Positions 42,400 through 51,223 of a stretch of 64,000 bases of DNA are shown here, piece after piece; the stretch's first letter is position 1, and each line of letters begins with the position of its first letter. Origin of the DNA: an uncultured Eubacteriales bacterium (lineage in GTDB: Bacteria; Bacillota; Clostridia; Oscillospirales; Acutalibacteraceae); assembly GCA_900540085.1 (NCBI GenBank), contig UQEU01000005.1, positions 1 to 64,000 on the forward strand. Direction: 5' to 3'. The notes below the pieces were generated by a model. The model did not search any database and was not told the DNA's origin. It saw only the letters and a program-made list of their open reading frames with translations. The position numbers and the translations under genes were made by a program.

Positions 42400-43662
42400 T
42401 CATTCTCTTCTCAATGCCTCAATAGGCGACATTTGAGCAGCCTTTTTGGCAGGATAAATTCCGAAGAAAAGACCTACTCCGCTTGAGAACAACAGTGCAA
42501 TCAATATTGTTCCGACAGTAATTGTAGGCTGAATATCTATAATACTGCAAACGGCAAATGCACCGGCAACACCTATAATTACGCCTAAAATACCACCAAT
42601 CAAGCACAATATAATTGACTCTGTCAAAAACTGAACGGTAATGACGCTTGTTTTTGCACCAAGCGATTTTCTTATACCTATTTCACGCGTTCGTTCCGTT
42701 ACCGAAACAAGCATTATATTCATTACCCCTATACCGCCTACAAGAAGTGAAATGGCGGCAACACAGGCAATAAATGTTGTCAAAATAGAAACAATCGTAT
42801 CAATCAAATCAATATATGTTGCCATATTTTGAACTGTATATACACTTCTGTCAGAGTTTCCGTGTCTTGCTTTAAGCAAGTTGAGTGAAGCATTTCCGAC
42901 AGCGTCATAATCTGCACCGTCTTCAGCCATAACAAACATTGAAGCAAGTTTAGCCTCTGAACCTGTGATTTGAGTCAAAGTTGTACACGGTACGAACAAA
43001 GCGATATTAATCGTATTTTCGTCAGCACCCTGAAACATACTTGCCAACATATCATTTGACGAAGCACTGCCCGTCAAAGTTTGAGTCATTTGGTCAATAT
43101 CGGCAACACCGACAATTTTTACTTTCATACTTTTACCGCTTGAAGAAATGTCAAGGTCTTTGCCGACAACATCTTCGTAGCCAAAAGCCATATCTGCACT
43201 CATTGAACCTATAACGGCAACGGGGCGAGATGCGTCATATTCTTCTTCACTGAAATATCTGCCGTACTTACAATCCGACATCATAGCGTATCTTATATCT
43301 GCGTTTACGCCAATCATCATACAAGTGGCAGTTTTTTTATTTTCAAGTTCAGCACTTCCGAAACCCATCATCATAGGCGAACAACTGTCAACATTTTGCA
43401 CTTTTTCCTTTATTGCGTCAACATCGTCAAGCGTGATATAGTCTTTGTCCTGTGCGACTGTCATATCTGCACTTATCATTACGGCATTTGAACCCATATC
43501 TTCAATCATAGATACGATATAGTCTTTTGCACCCGTACCTGCGCCTACAATCATAATAACGGAACTGATACCGATAATTATACCAAGCATAGTGAGAAGT
43601 GAACGCATCCAGTTTGCCTTAATACCGTTTATGGCAATTTTAAAACTTTCGGATAAATTCAA
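42400..43662 (-). CDS. MacB-type ABC transporter permease
   Basis: The 420-aa protein has an N-terminal membrane helix (LLTMLGIIIGISSVIMIVGA), a large extracytoplasmic MacB_PCD domain (about 45-270) and three C-terminal helices (FtsX domain) with the TRERTREIGIRKSLGAK-like box (about 317-330). It belongs to the MacB/LolC type VII superfamily that exports peptides or drugs or transmits mechanical force. Unlike E. coli MacB, no ATPase is fused, and no separate ATPase gene is adjacent. It follows the MacA-like adaptor gene by 11 bp. Confidence 0.9.
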   Translation of the reverse strand: MNLSESFKIAINGIKANWMRSLLTMLGIIIGISSVIMIVGAGTGAKDYIVSMIEDMGSNAVMISADMTVAQDKDYITLDDVDAIKEKVQNVDSCSPMMMGFGSAELENKKTATCMMIGVNADIRYAMMSDCKYGRYFSEEEYDASRPVAVIGSMSADMAFGYEDVVGKDLDISSSGKSMKVKIVGVADIDQMTQTLTGSASSNDMLASMFQGADENTINIALFVPCTTLTQITGSEAKLASMFVMAEDGADYDAVGNASLNLLKARHGNSDRSVYTVQNMATYIDLIDTIVSILTTFIACVAAISLLVGGIGVMNIMLVSVTERTREIGIRKSLGAKTSVITVQFLTESIILCLIGGILGVIIGVAGAFAVCSIIDIQPTITVGTILIALLFSSGVGLFFGIYPAKKAAQMSPIEALRRE

Positions 43663-43673
43663 AATTCTCTCTC

Positions 43674-45332
43674 CTATTTACTTGATGTATTCTTTTTATT
43701 TGATTTTTTCTCTTTTAATTTATCTACAACTTTAACTTTTTGGTCATCTTCAAGTTCAACCGAAGTCGGTGCAGTTACTATTTTATCGCCCGCATTAATA
43801 CCTGAAACAACCTGATAAATAGTGTCTGAAGTTGCACCTGTTTCTATCTGCACTTTCTTAACGGTTGACTCTGCATCATTGTAAAGATAAACATAAGAAC
43901 CTGTTTTTTCGAGAACAAGAGATTCGATAGGTACAACTACAATATCATTGTACTCGCCCGTACTGATTGAAACATCAGTATCAAATCCGACAATCAAAGA
44001 CGAGTCGGGGTTTTTGATTGTTATCTGACAATCAACGCCTGCACCTGAAGAGGTAAGGCTTGAAAGGCCACTTACACCTGCGATAGAGCCTACACTGTCT
44101 AAAATGCTTGAACCTGCACCACCCGAAGCAGTCGGAGAAACAAAAGTAACTTCGCCCTCAAAATTGCCGTTATCGACTTTAACAGGCATTCCTACTTTTA
44201 CTTTTTGAGCGTCTTGCTTACCGAGAGAAATGGTAACTGTCAAACTGTCTGTGTTTTCAAGTCTGATACCCTTACTCAAAAGTGAAGTCTGTTCGCCTGC
44301 AACAAGGTCGCAGGAAGTAATAACGCCGTCAAATGACGCTTTCCAACCGATACGCATACTTTCTGACTGTGATTTTACAACATCAAGCGCACTTTTGGTT
44401 GACTCAAGTGCAGTTTTCTGTGCTGAAACAAGAGTACCGTCAGCCTGTGTTTTAAACACTGCTTTTTGTGCATAAAGAGATGCAAGCTGTATTTCGGTCG
44501 AAGCAAGTGCAACACTGTCGCTGTCTGTAATTTGCTTTACTATCTTTTGCCAATCAACAGACTTGATGGCAGATTTAATAATCTCCAAGATTTCTTCCTT
44601 GTCGATTTTCAAACCGTCCAAACCCTGTTCTATAAGTTTTGAAACTGCGTCGGCAACTGCCTGAGCAATTTTATCAGGGTCGATATTTCCGTTTTCAATC
44701 TGATTTATGATTTCATCTGTAATTGTTTGCAAAAGTTTTGTAAGTGTCTCAACATCGTCTGTGATTTTCTGCAATTCTTCTGCGATTTTTGACAATACAT
44801 CGCCTAAAGAACCTGCATCGTAAGTACTGTAAGTCTGTACGCTTGCAGATGATTTTGCAGTTTTATTCGTAAGACTGTTTTTGATTTGTTCTTTTTTCTT
44901 TTCAAGCGCTTTGATTTGCTTATCTGTGTTTGACAGATTGCTTTTCGCCGTTTTCTGATTTTTAACGGCATTGTTATATGATGCTTTTGCAGAGTTGTAT
45001 GAAGACTCGAGAGTTTTGATTTGCGCATCAAGCGACTCTGTGTCAAACGAAGCAAGCAAATCGCCTTCTTTTACTCGGTCGCCTGTCTTTACATACACTT
45101 CTTTAACATTAGCAACTGCCTGAACTTTGTAATCTTTTACGGCACCTGCAGTTATTGTTCCCGTGCCTTCAACTGTTTCACTGATACTGCCTGTTGAAAT
45201 TTCTGTTAATGTAACTTCTGTTTTGTCTGTCTTAATTTTTACAATTACAACCGATGTAATGATAATTACAACTGCAAGGACAACGCTTATTGTTGCAATT
45301 AAACCTTTTTTACTTTTTTTTACCTTTGCCAT
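43674..45332 (-). CDS. MacA/HlyD-type periplasmic adaptor-like protein
   Basis: A 552-aa protein with one N-terminal membrane anchor (LIATISVVLAVVIIITSVVI), a biotinyl-lipoyl-like half-motif (KVQAVANVKEVYVKTGDRVKEGDLLASFD, residues about 70-98, read as two pieces), a long helical/coiled-coil hairpin (about 100-330, including LEKKKEQIKNSLTNK), a second lipoyl half and a beta-barrel region (IVVVPIESLV). It is longer than MacA because of the helical insert. In Gram-positives such adaptors pair with MacB-type permeases, here the next gene. Co-transcribed from the promoter upstream. Confidence 0.88.
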   Translation of the reverse strand: MAKVKKSKKGLIATISVVLAVVIIITSVVIVKIKTDKTEVTLTEISTGSISETVEGTGTITAGAVKDYKVQAVANVKEVYVKTGDRVKEGDLLASFDTESLDAQIKTLESSYNSAKASYNNAVKNQKTAKSNLSNTDKQIKALEKKKEQIKNSLTNKTAKSSASVQTYSTYDAGSLGDVLSKIAEELQKITDDVETLTKLLQTITDEIINQIENGNIDPDKIAQAVADAVSKLIEQGLDGLKIDKEEILEIIKSAIKSVDWQKIVKQITDSDSVALASTEIQLASLYAQKAVFKTQADGTLVSAQKTALESTKSALDVVKSQSESMRIGWKASFDGVITSCDLVAGEQTSLLSKGIRLENTDSLTVTISLGKQDAQKVKVGMPVKVDNGNFEGEVTFVSPTASGGAGSSILDSVGSIAGVSGLSSLTSSGAGVDCQITIKNPDSSLIVGFDTDVSISTGEYNDIVVVPIESLVLEKTGSYVYLYNDAESTVKKVQIETGATSDTIYQVVSGINAGDKIVTAPTSVELEDDQKVKVVDKLKEKKSNKKNTSSK

Positions 45333-45378
45333 ACTACTCCCTCGTTACAGTAAAATATTAGTTTCTGTTTTACAGGAA

Positions 45379-45408
45379 ATAATATATCACGAATAGTAAA
45401 AAAGTCAA
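45379..45408 (-). promoter_or_regulatory. Promoter of the MacA/MacB-like operon
   Basis: TTGACT (45403-45408) and TATTAT (45379-45384) with an 18-bp spacer on the minus strand; start codon about 45 bp downstream. Confidence 0.6.
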
Positions 45409-45463
45409 TAACATTTTGTAAAATCAACTGATAATTAAATAAATGTTCATAAACTATAAAACA

Positions 45464-46738
45464 TTATTTTATATTTAAAGCTTTTTGACCGATATCGTGT
45501 CGATAAAAAGCACCGTCAAAGGTAATATTTTCAACTGCTTTGTACGACTTGTTAAGTGCTTCCTGCAAATCTTTTCCGAGTGCAGTTACGCCTAAAACTC
45601 GTCCGCCACTTGTAACAAGTTTGCCGTCTTTAACAGCAGTACCTGCGTGATACACAGTAACTCCGTCTGTCTGACCGTTTTCAAGACCGAAAATTTCAAT
45701 TCCCTTCTTATAAGCCTGAGGGTATCCGCCTGAAGCGATGATTACGCAAGCACTTGCTTCGTCGCTCCATTCAATATCTAAATCTTCGAGAGTTTCATTA
45801 TTGATAGCTTCAAAAATATCAATAATATCTGTTTTAAGTCTCGGCAAAACGACCTGTGTTTCAGGGTCGCCGAAACGACAGTTGTATTCAATCACTTTCG
45901 GTCCTTTTTCAGTAATCATAAGTCCGAAATAAAGACAACCTTTAAAAGTTCTTCCCTCTTTATTCATTGCCTCTATTGTAGGAATGAAAATTTCTTTCAT
46001 ACATTTTTCGGCAATATCGTCTGTATAGTAAGGGTTCGGGCTGATTGTACCCATACCGCCCGTATTCAAGCCTTTATCATTATCAAGTGCTCTTTTATGG
46101 TCCATAGAAGAAACCATCGGTTTAACACACTTACCGTCAGTAAATGCAAGAACGCTGACTTCGGGACCTGTCAAAAATTCTTCTACAACAACATTGTTGC
46201 CTGACTCTCCGAAAACTTTGTCCTCCATAATAGATTTTACGCCGTCTTCAGCCTGCTCTAAATTTTCAGCAATAATTACGCCTTTTCCGAGAGCAAGTCC
46301 GTCTGCTTTGATTACTGTCGGGAATGAATTTTTTTCTTTAATATAATTTAAAACATTTTCAGCGTTGTCAAAAACTTTATATTCAGCAGTCGGGATATTG
46401 TATTTAAGCATAAGATTTTTTGAAAAGACTTTACTTCCCTCAATTATTGCGGCATTTGCCTTTGGACCGAATGTTTTAAATCCGTTTTCATTTAAAGCAT
46501 CTACCATACCGAGTACAAGCGGGTCATCAGGAGCAACTACAACAAGGTCGGGCTGAATTTCTTTTGCCAAAGCAACCATTGCGTCAATATCTGTTGCGGC
46601 AACATCTTTGCAAATTGCATCATAAGAAATGCCTCCGTTTCCGGGAGCACAATAAATTTCATCTACCTTACTGCTTTCTTTAATCTTCTTAATTAAGGCG
46701 TGTTCTCTTCCGCCGCCGCCAACTACAAGTACCTTCAT
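45464..46738 (-). CDS. purD: Phosphoribosylamine-glycine ligase (GAR synthetase)
   Basis: The 424-aa ATP-grasp enzyme starts at ATG 46738 (MKVLVVGGGGREHALI), nine bases after AGAGGAA; an ATG at 46747 touches that site. Signatures: GGGGREHAL (7-15), VIKADGLALGKGVIIA (about 135-150), GPEVSVLAFTDG, NCRFGDPETQVVLPRL (about 286-301). It joins phosphoribosylamine and glycine in step two of purine synthesis. It is the last gene of purE-M-N-O-D, the usual place for purD in Firmicutes. No clear terminator follows. Confidence 0.97.
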   Translation of the reverse strand: MKVLVVGGGGREHALIKKIKESSKVDEIYCAPGNGGISYDAICKDVAATDIDAMVALAKEIQPDLVVVAPDDPLVLGMVDALNENGFKTFGPKANAAIIEGSKVFSKNLMLKYNIPTAEYKVFDNAENVLNYIKEKNSFPTVIKADGLALGKGVIIAENLEQAEDGVKSIMEDKVFGESGNNVVVEEFLTGPEVSVLAFTDGKCVKPMVSSMDHKRALDNDKGLNTGGMGTISPNPYYTDDIAEKCMKEIFIPTIEAMNKEGRTFKGCLYFGLMITEKGPKVIEYNCRFGDPETQVVLPRLKTDIIDIFEAINNETLEDLDIEWSDEASACVIIASGGYPQAYKKGIEIFGLENGQTDGVTVYHAGTAVKDGKLVTSGGRVLGVTALGKDLQEALNKSYKAVENITFDGAFYRHDIGQKALNIK

Positions 46739-46827
46739 ATTTAACATTTCCTCTCAAATAAAATAATAAAAATATAAGTCCTTAAAATAGATAAGCAAAG
46801 GGCATAAAACACCCTTTGCAAATCATA

Positions 46828-47535
46828 TTACTTATTCTTATTTACAATACGAGTCTGCTTTTCGCCTGTTTTAAGATTTATAAAACGGGTAAAAAGAGAA
46901 ACTTTGTTGTCATCATCAAGAGATGACCATACAAGTTCGGTAAACTCGTCTATGTCATTTCCGATTTTTAACGACTGAGGTTCTCCTTCAAAACTCGGGA
47001 TAGGATTACCGTCGCACTTATAGGTGTGAATGAAATGACCTACGCCTGCCTGTGCATTTGAATAATCAAAATAAAATCTTTGGCAAGATTCAGGATTTCC
47101 CATTGCTGATTTTAAAATAGACATTCTGTAATCGCCGTTTCCAAAAACAACAGCAGAAATTCTCGGCGTATAGTTTGGTTCATCGGGTTCAAACTCACGA
47201 GTAGCCAAAGCCTCTTCAAAAGTCTTGCCATCTGCAAAAAAGTCAAAAACAGTATCTGTTTGGTCGCCGTTTGTAACTATTGTTTTTTCTTCATACTCAA
47301 GAACAGGATTGTATATAATAAGGCTGGGGTCAACCATCTTACTTTCGTCGAAAGCCTTTGTTCTTATTCCGCCACGCTCGTTTTCTTCAAAAATTCTGTT
47401 TCTGCTGTTTTCACTTCTGCCCATAATAAAATATGCAATGACAGCATTTTCTGAATTTTCGCTTTTGCCGACAATGATGCCTCTGCCGGGATATGAAGTT
47501 GATGAAAGTTCTTCTTTTATATTTTTAATATCCAT
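46828..47535 (-). CDS. purO: PurO-like IMP cyclohydrolase
   Basis: The 235-aa product starts at ATG 47535 (MDIKNIKEELSSTSYPGRGI) after CGGAG; a longer reading overlaps purN. It matches the archaeal-type IMP cyclohydrolase (PurO, IMP_cyclohyd): YPGRGIIVG, AYFIMGRSENSRNRIFE (about 34-50), DPSLIIYNPVLE, YTPRISAVVF. It closes FAICAR to IMP, the last step of purine synthesis. In most Firmicutes bifunctional PurH does this, and purH lies between purN and purD, exactly where this gene sits. A separate formyltransferase for the previous step must be elsewhere. Confidence 0.88.
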   Translation of the reverse strand: MDIKNIKEELSSTSYPGRGIIVGKSENSENAVIAYFIMGRSENSRNRIFEENERGGIRTKAFDESKMVDPSLIIYNPVLEYEEKTIVTNGDQTDTVFDFFADGKTFEEALATREFEPDEPNYTPRISAVVFGNGDYRMSILKSAMGNPESCQRFYFDYSNAQAGVGHFIHTYKCDGNPIPSFEGEPQSLKIGNDIDEFTELVWSSLDDDNKVSLFTRFINLKTGEKQTRIVNKNK

Positions 47536-47545
47536 AGTAACTCCG

Positions 47546-48169
47546 TTAAATAATTTCTGTTTTATTACCATTTATTTTTATTTTGCCCTGACAAAAAAGA
47601 CTTACGGCTTTGGGCAAAATTTCCCATTCTGCCGAACGCATTACACGATATTGCAAAATATCTTCATCGTCGCCCTGCTCAACAGGTACTGCCTTTTGCA
47701 AAATGATAGCTCCGCCGTCTGTTATTTCATTTACAAAATGAACTGTTGCACCCGTCACTTTTACACCGCTGTTTAATACTGCCGTATGAACTTTTTTGCC
47801 GTAAAAACCGTCTCCGCAAAACATAGGAATTAAACTCGGATGAACATTTATAATTTTATTTTCATACTTTTTAATCAAATCCGAGCCTAAAATTGACAAA
47901 AAGCCTGCAAGGACAATAAGGTCAATATTTTTTCCGTCAAGCACTTCCAAAACTGCCTTATCATAGTCCTGCTTTGTTTCAAAACTTTTTCTTGAAACTA
48001 CGGCTGTTTCTATGCCTGCTTTTTTTGCTCTTTCAAGAGCATAAGCGTTTTCATTGCTTGCAAGCACAAAAGTGATTTTGCCGTTTTTGATTTCTCCTCT
48101 GTTTTCAGCATCTATAAGTGCCTGAAGATTTGTTCCGCCGCCTGACACAAAAACTGCTATATTCAGCAT
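47546..48169 (-). CDS. purN: Phosphoribosylglycinamide formyltransferase
   Basis: The 207-aa protein starts at ATG 48169 (MLNIAVFVSGGGTNLQALID) with AGAGG upstream; the longer frame to 48214 is a poly-basic extension inside purM. Signatures: FVSGGGTNLQ (7-16), FLSILGSDLIKKYENKIINVHPSLIP with the catalytic Asn/His (about 88-113) and GVKVTGATVHFVNEITDGG (about 127-145, catalytic Asp). It formylates GAR using 10-formyl-THF. It overlaps the 3' end of purM by 7 bp and is followed 10 bp later by purO. Confidence 0.96.
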   Translation of the reverse strand: MLNIAVFVSGGGTNLQALIDAENRGEIKNGKITFVLASNENAYALERAKKAGIETAVVSRKSFETKQDYDKAVLEVLDGKNIDLIVLAGFLSILGSDLIKKYENKIINVHPSLIPMFCGDGFYGKKVHTAVLNSGVKVTGATVHFVNEITDGGAIILQKAVPVEQGDDEDILQYRVMRSAEWEILPKAVSLFCQGKIKINGNKTEII

Positions 48170-49200
48170 ATTTCTACCTCTGCGTCGCCTTTTACGATTG
48201 CGCCGATAACACAAGCTTCTTCGCCGTTTTCTTTAAGTGTTGCAACTGCTGTATCAACATCTTTTTCATCAACTGCTATTACAAGACCTGTACCCATATT
48301 GAATGTATTGAACATATCTCTTTCGGGAATGTTACCTTCTTTTTCAATAATATCAAAAATAGGAAGTCTGAAAAGTTTTGATTTTTCAATAACTGCCTTA
48401 TTTCCGTCTGTTAGCATTCTCGGTATATTTTCGTAAAAACCGCCGCCTGTAATGTGTGAAATGGCATTTACATTTACAGCATCCATAAGGGCAAGCAATG
48501 GTTTAACATAAATTCTTGTTGGAGTCAACAAAACTTCGCCGAGAGTTGCGTCGAGTTCGTCATATTTTTTAGAAATAGTTGTTTCATTAATGTTGAAAAC
48601 CTTTCTTACAAGTGAAAAACCGTTTGAATGAACACCGCTCGATTTAACACCGATTAAAACATTGCCGGGTTTAAGATTTTCGCCTGAAACGAGTTTATCT
48701 TTTTCTCCTATACCAACAGTAAAACCTGCAAGGTCATATTCTTCATCAGGCATAAGTCCCGGATGTTCGGCAGTCTCTCCTCCGACAAGTGCACAACCTG
48801 ACTGAACACAGCCCTTTGCAACACCTTTAACGATTTGTTCTATTTTTTCAGGGTAGTTTTTACCACACGCAATATAATCAAGGAAAAACAGTGGTTTTGC
48901 ACCGCTGCAAGCAACATCGTTTACACACATTGCAACACAGTCAATACCGATTGTGTCGTGCTTGTCCATAAGAAAAGCAAGTTTAAGTTTTGTACCTACG
49001 CCGTCTGTACCCGAAACAAGAACAGGATTTTTGTACTCATTAGCATTAATTCCGAAAAGTCCGCCAAAACCGCCGATTTGTGACAAAACACCCGGAATTT
49101 TTGTTCTTGCCACATGAGATTTTATTCTTTCAACAGACTCATAGCCTGCCGTAACATCTACACCTGCGCTTGCATAACTTTCGCTGAAACTTTTTTCCAT
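48163..49200 (-). CDS. purM: Phosphoribosylformylglycinamidine cyclo-ligase
   Basis: The 345-aa AIR synthetase starts at ATG 49200 (MEKSFSESYASAGVDVTAGY) with AGGAGAA nine bases upstream. Conserved parts: ESYASAGVDV, SGTDGVGTKLKLAF (about 60-73), GIDCVAMCVNDVACSGAKPLFFLDY (read as two parts), GGETAEHPG and GVHSNGFSLVR. It makes AIR with ATP hydrolysis, supplying PurE. It begins 14 bp after purE and overlaps purN by 7 bp. Confidence 0.97.
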   Translation of the reverse strand: MEKSFSESYASAGVDVTAGYESVERIKSHVARTKIPGVLSQIGGFGGLFGINANEYKNPVLVSGTDGVGTKLKLAFLMDKHDTIGIDCVAMCVNDVACSGAKPLFFLDYIACGKNYPEKIEQIVKGVAKGCVQSGCALVGGETAEHPGLMPDEEYDLAGFTVGIGEKDKLVSGENLKPGNVLIGVKSSGVHSNGFSLVRKVFNINETTISKKYDELDATLGEVLLTPTRIYVKPLLALMDAVNVNAISHITGGGFYENIPRMLTDGNKAVIEKSKLFRLPIFDIIEKEGNIPERDMFNTFNMGTGLVIAVDEKDVDTAVATLKENGEEACVIGAIVKGDAEVEIC

Positions 49201-49213
49201 ATCTAAATTCTCC

Positions 49214-49711
49214 TTATATTTCATCAACAGCCTGCTGAATTGCAGCGTCTTTTTCAAGAACGGCGTCAGCCATATTTCTTCTTAATTCACAAAGTTTTTC
49301 TGCAAGTTCGTCATCATAAACCGCAAGAATTTCGGCTGCAAGCAAAGCAGCGTTTTTTGCAGCATTGACACCGACTGTTGCAACAGGAATACCCGGAGGC
49401 ATCATAACAGTAGATAAAAGTGCATCCATACCGTCAAAGTTTGAACTTTTACACGGAATTCCGATGATTGGCAATGTAGTTGATGCCGCAAGAACACCGC
49501 CGAGATGAGCAGCCATACCTGCTGCCGCAATGATTACGCCAAATCCGTTGTCTTTTGCGTTTTGAGAAAAATCGTGCGCTTCGTTTGGAGTACGATGAGC
49601 GCTGAGAACATGAACTTCACAAGGAATTTCAAGTTCTTTAAGTTGTTTAACAGCAGATTTAACGATAGGAAAATCGCTGTCCGAACCCATTATGATAGCA
49701 ACTTTTTTCAT
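49214..49711 (-). CDS. purE: N5-carboxyaminoimidazole ribonucleotide mutase, class I
   Basis: The 165-aa protein has GSDSDFPIVKSAVKQL (9-24), VLSAHRTPNEAHDF (about 35-48) and AAGMAAHLGGVLAASTTLPIIGIP, all standard for PurE. Class I (bacterial) by length and sequence, so it should work with PurK, which is not in the window. First gene of the purine cluster, with GGAGG before ATG and a consensus-like promoter 28 bp further upstream. No purine riboswitch was recognised in the leader, which is too short for one. Confidence 0.97.
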   Translation of the reverse strand: MKKVAIIMGSDSDFPIVKSAVKQLKELEIPCEVHVLSAHRTPNEAHDFSQNAKDNGFGVIIAAAGMAAHLGGVLAASTTLPIIGIPCKSSNFDGMDALLSTVMMPPGIPVATVGVNAAKNAALLAAEILAVYDDELAEKLCELRRNMADAVLEKDAAIQQAVDEI

Positions 49712-49738
49712 AATATACCTCCGAATACATTTTTAAAT

Positions 49739-49767
49739 ATTTTAGTCGATTTTAATTATTTTTTCAA
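49739..49767 (-). promoter_or_regulatory. Promoter of the purE cluster
   Basis: TTGAAA (49762-49767) and TAAAAT (49739-49744) with a 17-bp spacer on the minus strand. The implied 5' leader is only about 20 bases, so regulation is more likely at the promoter than by a riboswitch. Confidence 0.6.
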
Positions 49768-49794
49768 TAGATACGACAAAAATTTACATAAAAA

Positions 49795-49828
49795 ACAAAC
49801 AGAAGCGTGAAATATCGCCTCTGTTTGT
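49795..49828 (-). terminator. Terminator after the S66 peptidase gene
   Basis: ACAAACAGAGGCG paired with CGCTTCTGTTTGT (one mismatch) in the minus sense, followed by TTTTTAT. It is about 130 bp past the S66 stop and just upstream of the purE promoter. Confidence 0.7.
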
Positions 49829-49960
49829 ATATATCGTATGCAAAACTTTAAAAATTGTCCAAATAAAACAAAATATTAACTTTTAAAATCCTATTTCAAA
49901 CAAAACAATTTAAAGTCAAACCATAATATTAAATTATAAATCGCAAAAATTACTGCAAAT

Positions 49961-50803
49961 TTATTTTAACAGATAATTTTCTCCTATAACAAGACATTTT
50001 GAATTTTCAGCGTGTCCTATTTCATCAGTATATGCAATCGGAATGTCAGGCAAAATGTTTTTTACCATTGAAAACAGTTCATCTTTACTGTCATTTTTTT
50101 CAATTTCAGTGAAAGTACCAAGTAAAACTCCGTTGCATCTGTCAAAAACACCGCTTTGTTTCAAATGAAAAACAAGTGAATAAATTTTCTCCAATCCACC
50201 GCTGAATGACTCCAAAAAAACTATTTTGTCTTTGCAACAAGGCATATATTTTGTACCAATCAATTTTGAAAAGCATCTGATATTTCCGCCTACTGCTGTT
50301 CCCTGCATAAAACTTCCTTGAATAAAATTGTAATTAAATTTACAAATATTATTGTTTTGGGAGTTAATAAAATTTATCAAACTCTCATATCTTTTCATTG
50401 AACGGTCATTCAAAACATTTTTTATCTGATACAGATATGTTTTAACACCCGTCATTGCATAAACTGCATTTAATATGCAAGTCAAATCACTATAACCGAA
50501 AAGCATTTTTTCATTTGATTTAATTAAATCATAGTCAATAAACTCAAGCATGCCATTTGCCAAATCTCCTCCTGAAATATCGAAAACGGCTTTGATATTT
50601 TCATCTTTAAAAAAAGAGTTGAACTCGTCGGCTTTTTCCTTTTCGGAATACCGAAAACTCTTTTCGCATTCAAAAGCAAAATCACTGAGTAAAACATTTT
50701 CAAAATCATTTTTCAATAATGTTTTCAACGCACTGATTTTATTTTTGTTATTCAATGTAAGAGGATTTGAAAGTGAAATAAGAGAACATTTGTATTTTTG
50801 CAT
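49961..50803 (-). CDS. S66 family LD-carboxypeptidase-like protein
   Basis: The 280-aa protein has the LD-carboxypeptidase/MccF layout: AVFDISGGDLANGMLEFIDY (about 72-91), FGYSDLTCILNAVYAMTGV with the nucleophile Ser (about 102-120), GGNIRCFSKLIGT (about 170-182), VFLESFSGG with Glu, and the C-terminal EIGHAENSK with the catalytic His. Members cleave L,D bonds of wall tetrapeptides or inactivate peptide-nucleotide antibiotics. No signal peptide, so cytoplasmic. Slightly short for the family (usually about 300). Located between the ribosomal operon terminator and the purine cluster. Confidence 0.85.
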   Translation of the reverse strand: MQKYKCSLISLSNPLTLNNKNKISALKTLLKNDFENVLLSDFAFECEKSFRYSEKEKADEFNSFFKDENIKAVFDISGGDLANGMLEFIDYDLIKSNEKMLFGYSDLTCILNAVYAMTGVKTYLYQIKNVLNDRSMKRYESLINFINSQNNNICKFNYNFIQGSFMQGTAVGGNIRCFSKLIGTKYMPCCKDKIVFLESFSGGLEKIYSLVFHLKQSGVFDRCNGVLLGTFTEIEKNDSKDELFSMVKNILPDIPIAYTDEIGHAENSKCLVIGENYLLK

Positions 50804-50824
50804 TTACTTTACCGCCTATATAAA

Positions 50825-50848
50825 AAGGGTACTCAAACGAGTACCCTT
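50825..50848 (-). terminator. Terminator closing the ribosomal superoperon
   Basis: Perfect 10-bp AAGGGTACTC/GAGTACCCTT stem with a 4-nt loop, followed by TTTTAT in the minus sense, 20 bp past the rplQ stop. Confidence 0.9.
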
Positions 50849-50867
50849 CGTAATGATATATTATCTA

Positions 50868-51209
50868 TTAAACAAGTTCGATAATGCACATTTCAGCAGC
50901 GTCGCCTCTGCGCGGACCTGTTTTGATAATACGGCAATAACCGCCGTTTCTGTCTGCATACTTAGGAGCGATTTCATCAAAAAGTTTTTTAACTACATCT
51001 TCCTTTGTAACATAAGCAAGAACCTGTCTTCTTGAATGAAGGGTATCGTTTTTGCCGAGAGTAATCATTTTCTCAGCCATAGCACGAACCTCTTTGGCTC
51101 TTGTAACGGTTGTTTCAATTCTGCCGTTTTCTAAAAGAAATGTTACCATACCTCTGAGCATTGCTTTTCTGTGGTCAGTAGCTCTGCCCAATTTTCTGGT
51201 TCCTGGCAT
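50868..51209 (-). CDS. rplQ: Ribosomal protein L17
   Basis: The 113-aa protein starts MPGTRKLGRATDHRKAMLRG, the invariable L17 opening, and has TTVTRAKEVRAMAEKMITLGK. It binds 23S rRNA near the peptide exit tunnel. Length is typical for Firmicutes (about 115-120). It is the last gene of the operon, 14 bp after rpoA, followed by a terminator; the ecfA-truA-rplM genes that often come next in Firmicutes are not here. Confidence 0.98.
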   Translation of the reverse strand: MPGTRKLGRATDHRKAMLRGMVTFLLENGRIETTVTRAKEVRAMAEKMITLGKNDTLHSRRQVLAYVTKEDVVKKLFDEIAPKYADRNGGYCRIIKTGPRRGDAAEMCIIELV

Positions 51210-51223
51210 TGAAATTCCCTCCT

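Noticed and set aside
49712..49960. Purine riboswitch or other leader before purE
   Set aside because: The promoter leaves a leader of only about 20 bases, and the hairpin upstream is the terminator of the S66 gene.
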